Shown here: positions 7,921 to 14,808 of the stretch, piece by piece | Layout: each line of letters begins with the position of its first letter | Position numbering within the stretch: the stretch's first letter is position 1 | Source: Spirochaetes bacterium RBG_13_51_14 | Lineage (GTDB): Bacteria > Spirochaetota > UBA4802 > UBA5550 | Reading direction: 5' to 3' | Assembly (NCBI GenBank): GCA_001829455.1 | Contig: MIBH01000029.1 | Coordinates: 20,661-67,713 of the forward strand | DNA length: 47,053 bases | Program-made: the position numbers and the translations under genes | The notes under the pieces: model-generated | Told to the model about the DNA's origin: nothing | Seen by the model: the letters and a program-made list of their open reading frames with translations, nothing else | Database searches by the model: none

Positions 7921-8000
7921 GGGGTTGTCCCAAAAGTCGGAATTTCCCTCCCCTATCCCCTCCCATCGAGGGAGGGAAAGGGTACTTATTAGACAGCCCC
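7921..8000. repeat. 80-bp MITE-like element with imperfect terminal inverted repeats
   Basis: The left end starts GGGGTTGTCC and the right end, read on the other strand, starts GGGGCTGTCT. The two arms stay alignable for about 30 bases into the pyrimidine-rich TTTCCCTCCC core. The element is non-coding, sits between perR and the rubredoxin gene and shows no clear target-site duplication. The GGGG(T/C)TGTC ends resemble those of small transposase-dependent elements. Only one copy lies in this window, so mobility is inferred from structure. Confidence 0.5.
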
Positions 8001-8033
8001 ATCGGGTTAATCGATATTGTATGACGCGCAATA

Positions 8034-8456
8034 TTAATTTTTCTGACATTTCTTACATATACCCTTCACATAGACCTGACTTTCTTTTATTAAGTGGCCG
8101 TTGATCTTCCTGTTGGCGCCCAGCTTTTTTTCGAGCTGAAGCTGACTAAGGTCGATATCGTAGAGGGAGCCGCAGGTGAGGCACTTGAAATGGCCGTGGA
8201 AATAAACATCGGCGTCGTACCGGACTTCGTTATCCTCAATGGTAATTGAAGCGACAAGTCCCTTCTCGGCGAAGATCTTGAGGGTGTTATAAACGGTAGT
8301 CTTGGATAGCGTGGGTATATGCGCGATGATAGTGGCGTATATCATATCCGCCGTCGGATGCGTGCGGTTGTTCATCAGGCATTCGTAGATTTTCAGCCGG
8401 TGATACGAAGGGCTGATTTCGTTCTTGACGAGTATTTCCTTCAGATTGGTAAACAT
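8034..8456 (-). CDS. perR: peroxide-responsive repressor PerR (Fur family)
   Basis: A 140-residue Fur-family regulator with an N-terminal winged helix and a C-terminal dimerisation domain. The structural zinc site is complete (C92, C95, C134, C137). The regulatory metal ligands are H33 (in HPTAD), D81, H87, H89 and D100, and the spacing matches Bacillus PerR (H37, D85, H91, H93, D104). The aspartate at the last position separates PerR from Fur, which has Glu. It is second in the O2-defence unit, 64 bases after fprA, so it probably controls its own operon through the palindromes upstream of fprA. The ribosome site is weak. Confidence 0.92.
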   Translation of the reverse strand: MFTNLKEILVKNEISPSYHRLKIYECLMNNRTHPTADMIYATIIAHIPTLSKTTVYNTLKIFAEKGLVASITIEDNEVRYDADVYFHGHFKCLTCGSLYDIDLSQLQLEKKLGANRKINGHLIKESQVYVKGICKKCQKN

Positions 8457-8520
8457 GATGTTATGCTCACCACCATGGGTATTGCAGCCGCGGAGCTGCG
8501 GTGTCGCGTCCGTCGCACGT

Positions 8521-9684
8521 TCAGGATATCTCCTTTTCCAGTTTTTCGGTTATGCGGTTCAGGGTGTCGGCGTCGGGAATATATTTGATTTTGATGCTTT
8601 CCAACATGGCATATCCGCATGACTTCAGCACTTCTTCAACCTGGCCTACGCTCTGTCCGCCCCAGCCGAATGACCCGAAGGAGAGAGCGATCCGGTTTTT
8701 AGGCGCCAGTCCCTTCAGGTACGTGAGGAAGGCGGAGACCGTGGGAAGCATGTTGTTGTTCAGGGTGGGCGAGCCGACGCAAATGTATTTCGCGTCAACA
8801 AGCTCGGTCATGATGTCGGAGATATGATTGGTCTGGAGGCTCATCAACAGCGTCCGGAACCCACGGTTTTCAAAGGCCCGGGCTATGGCGCGTGCTATTT
8901 TCCTGGTGGATTCCCACATGGTATCGTAGATCACCAGGGCCTTGTCAGACGTTTTGTTGCCGGCCCAATCGGCGTAGGCGCTCATGATGGCGCCGATATT
9001 TTTTCTCCAGATGATTCCATGGCTGGGGGCGATGGTTTCGATGTTCAGGGATGAAGCGGCCGCCAGGGCCTTCTTCACCTGCTCTCCGTAGGGAAGTACG
9101 ATATTGGCGTAATATTTGCGCGCCTCCTGCATGATGATGTCCAGTAGATACTCGTCGTCGAATCGCTCTGCGCTGGCGATGTGCTGGCCGAACGCGTCAT
9201 TGGAGAACAGGATACGCTCTTCCGGCAGGTAGGTCACCATGTTGTCGGGCCAGTGCACCATGGGCGTGAGTACGAAGTGGTAGGTGTATGCGCCGGTGCT
9301 GAGGGTTTCGCCGGCGCCGACCGCTTTCAGGTTCAGGCCGGATGGATAGTGCGCGGTGAGCCCTTTATGGCCGCTCGGTGATGTGAGGATGGTCGCCGTG
9401 GGGGCGATCTCTGCCAGTATCGGCAGGGATCCGGAATGGTCCATTTCCACGTGGTTTGATATTATATAATCGATTTTTGACGGATCCGCGACGGATTGTA
9501 TCCGCTCGATCATCTCATCGCACAGATAGCGTTTGACGGTATCGATCAGGGTGATTTTTTTATCGATGACCAGGTAGGCGTTGTAGGTCGATCCGCGCTG
9601 GGTCAGATACCCGTGGAAGTTCCTCAGGTCCCAGTCTATGCCGCCCACCCAGTAAATGTTGTCTTTTATGGCTATCGCTTTCAT
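8521..9684 (-). CDS. fprA: FprA-type flavodiiron protein (O2/NO reductase)
   Basis: A 387-residue A-type flavoprotein: an N-terminal metallo-beta-lactamase-like diiron domain (to about residue 250) and a C-terminal flavodoxin domain starting at ALVIYDTMWESTRK. Iron ligands are visible as H78-x-E80-x-D82-H83, then HW in PMVHWPDN, the aspartate of SNDAFG and the histidine of PSHG. It reduces O2 to water (or NO to N2O) in the cytoplasm with electrons from rubredoxin. An upstream in-frame start exists at 9702, but ATG 9684 has GGAG at a good distance and matches the family's N-terminus. It is the first gene of the O2-defence unit. Confidence 0.95.
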   Translation of the reverse strand: MKAIAIKDNIYWVGGIDWDLRNFHGYLTQRGSTYNAYLVIDKKITLIDTVKRYLCDEMIERIQSVADPSKIDYIISNHVEMDHSGSLPILAEIAPTATILTSPSGHKGLTAHYPSGLNLKAVGAGETLSTGAYTYHFVLTPMVHWPDNMVTYLPEERILFSNDAFGQHIASAERFDDEYLLDIIMQEARKYYANIVLPYGEQVKKALAAASSLNIETIAPSHGIIWRKNIGAIMSAYADWAGNKTSDKALVIYDTMWESTRKIARAIARAFENRGFRTLLMSLQTNHISDIMTELVDAKYICVGSPTLNNNMLPTVSAFLTYLKGLAPKNRIALSFGSFGWGGQSVGQVEEVLKSCGYAMLESIKIKYIPDADTLNRITEKLEKEIS

Positions 9685-9718
9685 GAATTCACTCCGGAGC
9701 ATGATGCGGACGGCATGA

Positions 9719-9753
9719 GCAGAACGGTTGCTTGCCCTTCAGCACCGTTCTGC
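9719..9753 (-). other. hairpin in the fprA leader
   Basis: A perfect 10-bp inverted repeat, GCAGAACGGT (9719-9728) and ACCGTTCTGC (9744-9753), with a 15-base loop, lies between the likely promoter and the fprA start. It would fold in the 5' leader of the whole unit. Function unknown; mRNA stability or a protein-binding site are possible. Confidence 0.45.
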
Positions 9754-9757
9754 ATTA

Positions 9758-9785
9758 ACCGTACCACCGCGAACTATTTTGTCAA
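9758..9785 (-). promoter_or_regulatory. possible promoter of the O2-defence unit
   Basis: On the minus strand a perfect TTGACA (9785-9780) is followed after 16 bases by TACGGT (9763-9758). The -35 element is ideal and the -10 is weak, as expected for a regulated promoter. The palindromic operator pair lies about 30-60 bp upstream of the -35. Confidence 0.4.
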
Positions 9786-9812
9786 CTAAAGTTTTGCCAA
9801 AAATAAAAAATA

Positions 9813-9847
9813 ATTACAATAATGTAATAATAACAATAATGTAATAA
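9813..9847 (-). promoter_or_regulatory. tandem PerR/Fur-type operator upstream of fprA
   Basis: ATTACAATAATGTAAT (9813-9828) is an inverted repeat with six-base arms. The 15-mer ACAATAATGTAATAA is repeated exactly at 9816-9830 and 9833-9847, a 17-bp period. The shape resembles the AT-rich 7-1-7 palindromes bound by PerR and Fur. A perR gene in the unit downstream makes autoregulation the simplest reading. Confidence 0.5.
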
Positions 9848-10031
9848 ATCTTAGTTATGGTTCCCCGACAGACTCAAGAAAAGCAGCAGCTATTTAATAA
9901 AAAGTGGTTGATTATAATGTTCAATGTAATATTTATGAACAGATTTAAGCAAGCGTTTTCTTTGCAAAACTGGCGTTGGCCGGCATCACGCCATTCGACA
10001 GTTTAGATATTACGGATACCGAGGCCTTTCT
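9848..10031. other. intergenic rest upstream of the cytochrome gene
   Basis: AT-rich spacer between the divergent fprA unit and the cytochrome operon. It holds a small inverted repeat, TGTTCA (9918-9923) and TGAACA (9936-9941). I see no convincing promoter pair for the plus strand and no RNA gene. Confidence 0.4.
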
Positions 10032-11357
10032 ATGATTCAACCAGCATCCATGCGCTGCATATTGTGCGCCGCGATCGCGGCGATGATCTGCGTTTCCTGT
10101 TCGAAAGTCAAACACTACGAGTTGTCGCGGTTCGTCTCACCAGAGACCTGCGGGGGGTGCCATACCGACATCTATGAGCAATGGAAGGGATCGCTGCATG
10201 ATCTCTCCCATGTGGACCCCCTGTACCGCGAAGTGGCCCTGCACGACCTGAAGGGCCTGACCGACGTGGATGAATTGGAAGAAGCCCAATTATGCGTGAA
10301 GTGCCACACACCGGTGGGGTACGTATCCGGCATGCCGGCGAAGACATCTGACCACCTGAAAAAGATTCCCGGGCTCGCGGCAAATGGGGTTCAGTGCGAT
10401 TTCTGCCATTCTGCGACAGGCGCCAAGAAACCGTATAACGCGGAACTGGACCTGGACCCCGGCCATGGCGAGGAAAACCCCGGTACCAAGCGGGGACCGT
10501 TCCGCGATTCCCGTTCCGATTTCCACCAGAGCGAGTACTCGGCCTTACATACCCGTTCGGAGATCTGCGGCTCCTGCCACGACGTGCGCCATGTCGTCTT
10601 CGGCACAAAGCTGGAGACGCCGTACGAGGAATGGAAAAAGGGACCCTACGCGGAAAGAGGGATAGCGTGCCAGGACTGCCATATGCGACAGCGCCCCGGA
10701 ATACCGGCCACGGGGTCGACCGAGCGGCCCGATAATCCTGGTGCTGCTGCCGCTGGCGGTCCCATTCGTAAGCACCTGTTCACCCATTACTTTGTCGGCG
10801 CGAATATTCTGATTCCTTCCCTATTCGGCAGCAGCGAGCAGGCGGCAATGGCGGAAGAGCGTCTCACAAATGCCGCTGTAGTTGCGATTGATGGATCCAT
10901 CGGAAGCGGCACGCTGAAAGTCGTGGTAAAAAATACCGGCGCGGGTCACTGTATCCCCACCGGCCTTTCCCACGTACGCCAGATCTGGCTTGAGGTGAAG
11001 ATCACCGGGGCAGGCGGAGCAGTGAGGTACCACAGTGGCAAGCTGAAACCAGACGGCTCTCTCGATGCGGGAACCGTGATATATACCACGGTTTTCGGCG
11101 ACGGTAAGGGAAGGCCGGTGATGAATGTTGCGAAAGCGCGTGAAATTTTAAAAGACAAGCGAATTGAACCGCTGAAAAGCGCGGTTGAGACCTACCGGAT
11201 TCCAGAAATCAAGGATTCAACCCTTACAGTGGAAGCGAAGCTCTGGTATAGGATCGCACCCCAGGATCTGGCGGATTCCGTGTTGGGAAAGGGTAAATTG
11301 AAGATCCCGGCGGTTTTGATGGCGACGGATAAAAAAATAATTCAACTCGACAGGTAA
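10032..11357 (+). CDS. pentaheme c-type cytochrome lipoprotein (cytochrome c554-like)
   Basis: A 441-residue secreted cytochrome. Five CXXCH haem sites are present at C40-H44, C88-H92, C122-H126, C179-H183 and C213-H217, all in the N-terminal half, as in the cytochrome c554-like family. The C-terminal half is haem-free and beta-rich, with a GHCIPTGLSHVRQ segment. The N-terminus has a hydrophobic signal ending in ICVSC, so Cys23 is a plausible lipidation site. ATG 10032 has GAGG seven bases upstream. It is followed after nine bases by a small barrel-like protein, which suggests electron transfer in the periplasm or at the outer membrane. Electron partner and substrate are unknown. Confidence 0.85.
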   Translation: MIQPASMRCILCAAIAAMICVSCSKVKHYELSRFVSPETCGGCHTDIYEQWKGSLHDLSHVDPLYREVALHDLKGLTDVDELEEAQLCVKCHTPVGYVSGMPAKTSDHLKKIPGLAANGVQCDFCHSATGAKKPYNAELDLDPGHGEENPGTKRGPFRDSRSDFHQSEYSALHTRSEICGSCHDVRHVVFGTKLETPYEEWKKGPYAERGIACQDCHMRQRPGIPATGSTERPDNPGAAAAGGPIRKHLFTHYFVGANILIPSLFGSSEQAAMAEERLTNAAVVAIDGSIGSGTLKVVVKNTGAGHCIPTGLSHVRQIWLEVKITGAGGAVRYHSGKLKPDGSLDAGTVIYTTVFGDGKGRPVMNVAKAREILKDKRIEPLKSAVETYRIPEIKDSTLTVEAKLWYRIAPQDLADSVLGKGKLKIPAVLMATDKKIIQLDR

Positions 11358-11366
11358 CAGCACACG

Positions 11367-12035
11367 ATGTACGAAAAGCGGAGAATACTATTGCTCCTTT
11401 GTTTCTTCATAACGCTTGCGGCGGCTTACGCCCGGGCTAAGGAAGGCGAGAAAGAAACACCCGTGCATGAACAACGCGGCGCTGACCTGTACATGCTCAA
11501 TTACAATAAATTCATACAGTACGGATTTTACCCGTCCGCCATCGGGCAGGCAGCGCACTTCAGCGGCGGTTGGGGAGTTCTCTTCGGGCAGCGCGCGGCT
11601 CTCCTGGTTGACCACATATTCGCAATTGGAGCCGGTTATGAGGTGTCGCTCTACGCCTCGCGCGGCAGGATAGACGGCGATCGAACCGGGCCTGAGCGCT
11701 ATACGAGCTATATCGCACCCCCGGCATCCAGGCCAAAATTCCTGTACGGGGGCGGGTATATCGCCTACCACATTTTTTCCGAAAAGATCGTCAATTTTTC
11801 ATTGGGGGCGCTGGCCGGATGGGGCCGCCTTGGGCAGGATTACGCTGCGGGACACGGCAGCACGTTTTTCATACTCGAGCCGGAACTGTACCTGTTTGTC
11901 AACCTTCCGCGCTATGCGCGGATCGGGGTCGGCACGTCATACCGCATATCCTGGGGAGTCAACTACCGGGGCATTACCGACAGGGACTTCCGCGGTTTTT
12001 CGCTGGGACTGCAGATCCAGGCCGGGTTTCTCTGA
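11367..12035 (+). CDS. small outer-membrane beta-barrel-like protein
   Basis: No family recognised. The protein has 222 residues. A clear signal peptide (basic MYEKRR, a Leu/Ala-rich core and an AYARA cleavage region near residue 24) precedes a sequence of alternating aromatic/hydrophobic strands with many Gly and Tyr. It ends in ...LGLQIQAGFL, with several strand-like repeats of 8-11 residues. This fits an eight-stranded outer-membrane barrel. It begins nine bases after the pentaheme cytochrome stop and is surely cotranscribed with it. It could be the membrane partner of the cytochrome, but it is smaller than known porin-cytochrome barrels. Confidence 0.6.
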   Translation: MYEKRRILLLLCFFITLAAAYARAKEGEKETPVHEQRGADLYMLNYNKFIQYGFYPSAIGQAAHFSGGWGVLFGQRAALLVDHIFAIGAGYEVSLYASRGRIDGDRTGPERYTSYIAPPASRPKFLYGGGYIAYHIFSEKIVNFSLGALAGWGRLGQDYAAGHGSTFFILEPELYLFVNLPRYARIGVGTSYRISWGVNYRGITDRDFRGFSLGLQIQAGFL

Positions 12036-12063
12036 TGCAATTATTTTCCCTTCAACCCAAGAA

Positions 12064-12708
12064 ATGGAAAAAAAGCGTGATACAATACTAAAGATACATT
12101 CAAAAATTGTGGACCGGATAGAGCTCCGTCTGAAGGAATTCGGAAAAATATGGGAACGGGGCGATGACGAAACGCTCTTCAGGGAACTGGTCTTCTGTCT
12201 GCTGACGCCGCAGTCAGGCGCGCGGAAATGCGGCCAGGCGCTGGAGAACCTCATCCGCTCGGGGCATCTCTTTCACGGTGGCTCTGAAGAGATCTGCCGC
12301 GAATTGAATATAGTCAGATTTAAAAACCATAAGACATCATACATCATTGAAGCAAGGGAAGCCTTGTATGGAGCGGGAAAATCCATCAGGGAGCATTTGA
12401 ACGGATGCGGATCCGTCTGCGAAATGCGCGAATGGATCGCCGCGAACGTCAAAGGAATCGGATACAAGGAGGCAAGCCACTATCTGAGAAATATCGGCCT
12501 GGGGGATACTATCGCAATCCTCGACCGGCATATACTCGGGAATATGCATTCCCTCGGACTTATTCATGAGATTCCGAAATCAATTCCGGCCCGCCGCTAC
12601 CTCGATTTGGAAAGACGATTGAGCAATTATTCGGAATCGATTCGAGTCCCGCTGAGCCATATCGACTTCGTGCTCTGGTACAAGGAGACCGGCGACATTT
12701 TCAAGTGA
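12064..12708 (+). CDS. ogg: 8-oxoguanine DNA glycosylase/AP lyase (Ogg2 type)
   Basis: A bifunctional base-excision enzyme of the HhH-GPD superfamily, 214 residues. The helix-hairpin-helix is at NVKGIGYKEASHYLRNIG (about 129-145), with the candidate catalytic Lys135 followed 19 residues later by Asp154 in LDRH. This spacing fits the archaeal-type Ogg2 group. No Fe-S cluster cysteines are present, which separates it from endonuclease III and MutY. ATG 12064 is the only sensible start, but its ribosome site is poor (AAGAA). It follows the barrel gene by 28 bases and may be the last gene of that operon. It converges with the next gene, the stops being only a few bases apart. Oxidised-guanine repair fits the oxidative-stress content of the region. 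Confidence 0.85.
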   Translation: MEKKRDTILKIHSKIVDRIELRLKEFGKIWERGDDETLFRELVFCLLTPQSGARKCGQALENLIRSGHLFHGGSEEICRELNIVRFKNHKTSYIIEAREALYGAGKSIREHLNGCGSVCEMREWIAANVKGIGYKEASHYLRNIGLGDTIAILDRHILGNMHSLGLIHEIPKSIPARRYLDLERRLSNYSESIRVPLSHIDFVLWYKETGDIFK

Positions 12709-12711
12709 GCG

Positions 12712-13191
12712 TTATTGCGCGAGGCGGAATTTTTCGGCCAGATCGGCAAGCGTTACTACGTGTCGTCTTTCTTCTTCTATTATTTTATCTAAGAGCGAGG
12801 AGGCTTCCCGGTCGTGCAGGTATAATTCCACCATTTCGCTGTAAAACAGGATCGAGTCTTTTTCTGCGGCAAAAGCGTGCTTTATCGCGTCCATCGGCGC
12901 GGTGATGCCGGCCACTATCAGGTTAATATTCTTATCCCGGTAATCGAACAGCCTGGCGTCGCCGATCGCCTTCCAATAGGCGAGGTGTTTTCCGTCATGA
13001 ATTTCGGTTCCCCCCTGATGAATGAATGACTGTAGGAGAGCCTTGTGACGAAGCTCTTCCTGGGCGAGAAAATCAAACACATCTTCGATGGCCGTGTCTT
13101 TGAAGGTACGGCCGCACTTGAGATAGAATTGATATCCGTTTTCTTCTATACCGATGGCTATCTCGATGATTTCTTTAGTCGTCAAGGACAT
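12712..13191 (-). CDS. ferritin-like diiron protein (rubrerythrin-domain only)
   Basis: A four-helix diiron protein of about 159 residues without a rubredoxin tail. Metal-ligand patterns are IEENGYQFY, QEELRHKALL, AAEKDSILFY and EEERRHVV, matching the two ExxH pairs plus lone glutamates of the rubrerythrin/erythrin group. A peroxide or metal-handling role is likely. The frame can be opened at 13224, but ATG 13191 aligns better with relatives that begin with SLTTKEIIEIAI. The ribosome site is weak at both. A TTGACA lies upstream on its strand near 13252, without an ideal -10. Confidence 0.85.
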   Translation of the reverse strand: MSLTTKEIIEIAIGIEENGYQFYLKCGRTFKDTAIEDVFDFLAQEELRHKALLQSFIHQGGTEIHDGKHLAYWKAIGDARLFDYRDKNINLIVAGITAPMDAIKHAFAAEKDSILFYSEMVELYLHDREASSLLDKIIEEERRHVVTLADLAEKFRLAQ

Positions 13192-13283
13192 GTCGTATTC
13201 CCGTAGAGAAAGTTTACTCTTCACGGTACCGGACGTTTGTCAAGACATAATAACCGAGGCGTCAACCGAGGCCCTGAAATTTC

Positions 13284-13311
13284 TTGACATGATAGTATTC
13301 CGTGGCATAGT
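13284..13311 (+). promoter_or_regulatory. promoter of the PAS-HD-GYP gene
   Basis: TTGACA (13284-13289), a 16-base spacer and CATAGT (13306-13311, four of six consensus bases) stand about 30 bases ahead of ATG 13342. Confidence 0.45.
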
Positions 13312-13341
13312 GAAATACGGTTACAAAACCGGCGTATCGAG

Positions 13342-14808
13342 ATGAATTTTCGTAATTTAAATAAAAAACAGCTCATTGGTCTGATCCATGATCTTGAAGG
13401 CCAATTACAGCAGCTGAAAGACAAAGGACAGCTCAGTTCCCTTCTGAACAATATACGGACTATTGTCGTCGTGATCGACCATGACGGCGGCCTCCGGTAC
13501 ACCACGCCCTCATTCGAATGGTTTCTGGGATACCGACAGGATGACCTTGTAAAGAAGAAATTCATGGAATTCATCCATCCCGACGACGCCGAACGCGTGG
13601 AGGCCGTGTTTCGCATGGTTCTGAACGCGGAAGGTTCGTCCCTGATTCTTCCCGAGTTCCGCTTCCAGCACAACCGCGGTGCGTGGCTCTACCTGGAAGG
13701 CGACATTACCAACCAGCTCAACGACGAGTCGATCAGGGGGCTTATTCTCAACCTCTACGACGTCACTCAGAAAAAGCTCTTCGAGGTCGATTACGCGCGG
13801 CTTCTCGGCGCCATACGAATTTCAACCGATGGCTTCCTCCTGAGCGATAACGACGGGAACATCATCTTCGTCAACGACGCGACCATGCAGCTCCTCAACG
13901 CCAGCGGTAAGAACGAGATTATCGGCAAAAACATATCATCATTCATCAGGGAGGAAGAACTCCGGGAGTTGATCATGGGCGTGCAGCTCAACATGGGCCA
14001 GATCAAGAGCGTTGAGCACCAATTCATAACGGCCGCGGGCGCGGTGATTCCCGTCGAGTCAAGTATCGCGGTCATGAGCGACAGCGACCGGGAAAAAATC
14101 GGCTACGTGTACATCACCCGGGACATCAGCGAGCGCAAAAAGGTTGAAGCGGAGATAGACCAGTACCGGTACCACCTGGAGGACCTGGTGGACGCCCGGA
14201 CCGCCGAGCTGAATCAAAGCATGAGCCGGCTCCGGACCACCCTGGACGGGATCGTGCAGTCGATGGGATACGCGCTGGAATCGAGGGATCAGTACACCGC
14301 CGGCCACCAGCGGCGCGTGGCCGAGGTCGCCACCGAGATCGCGAAGGAGATGGGCCTGACCGTTGACACGATCGATGGAATTCGCATGGCGGGGCTCATC
14401 CATGACATCGGAAAAATTTACGTGCCGTCGGAGATTTTGAACAAGCACGGCAAGCTCGACGAGATTGAATTCATGCTCATCAAGAAGCATCCCCAGGTTG
14501 GATACGACATCCTGAAATCGATCGATTTTCCCTGGCCCATAGCCGAGATCGTGTACCAGCACCATGAGAAACTCGACGGTTCCGGGTATCCCCGGAGCTT
14601 GGAGGACACCGAGATTCTCCTTGAAGCCAAGATCATATGCGTTGCAGACGTCGTTGAAGCCATGACCATCGACCGGCCCTATAAAAACGGCCTCGGCCTT
14701 GATTCAGCGCTGGACGAGATAGGGAGGAACAGAGGCATCCTGTACGAGCCTGATGTCGTGGACGCATGCATCATGCTCTTCAAGGAGAAAGGGTTCAGGT
14801 TTGTTTAA
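13342..14808 (+). CDS. PAS-PAS-HD-GYP signalling protein (probable c-di-GMP phosphodiesterase)
   Basis: A 488-residue cytoplasmic signalling protein with no membrane segment. The order is: N-terminal helix, PAS domain at about 32-140 (VVVIDHDGGLRYTTPSFEWFLGY), second PAS at about 150-265 (STDGFLLSDNDGNIIFVND, closing with ITRDISERKK), a short coiled coil, then HD-GYP at about 285-488. The catalytic landmarks are HD at 354-355 (LIHDIGKI), HH at 407-408 and GYP at 415-417. All residues needed for c-di-GMP hydrolysis to GMP appear intact. The first PAS could sense a small ligand or redox state; no haem or flavin signature is certain. The stop codon overlaps the stop of convergent pepA. Confidence 0.93.
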   Translation: MNFRNLNKKQLIGLIHDLEGQLQQLKDKGQLSSLLNNIRTIVVVIDHDGGLRYTTPSFEWFLGYRQDDLVKKKFMEFIHPDDAERVEAVFRMVLNAEGSSLILPEFRFQHNRGAWLYLEGDITNQLNDESIRGLILNLYDVTQKKLFEVDYARLLGAIRISTDGFLLSDNDGNIIFVNDATMQLLNASGKNEIIGKNISSFIREEELRELIMGVQLNMGQIKSVEHQFITAAGAVIPVESSIAVMSDSDREKIGYVYITRDISERKKVEAEIDQYRYHLEDLVDARTAELNQSMSRLRTTLDGIVQSMGYALESRDQYTAGHQRRVAEVATEIAKEMGLTVDTIDGIRMAGLIHDIGKIYVPSEILNKHGKLDEIEFMLIKKHPQVGYDILKSIDFPWPIAEIVYQHHEKLDGSGYPRSLEDTEILLEAKIICVADVVEAMTIDRPYKNGLGLDSALDEIGRNRGILYEPDVVDACIMLFKEKGFRFV

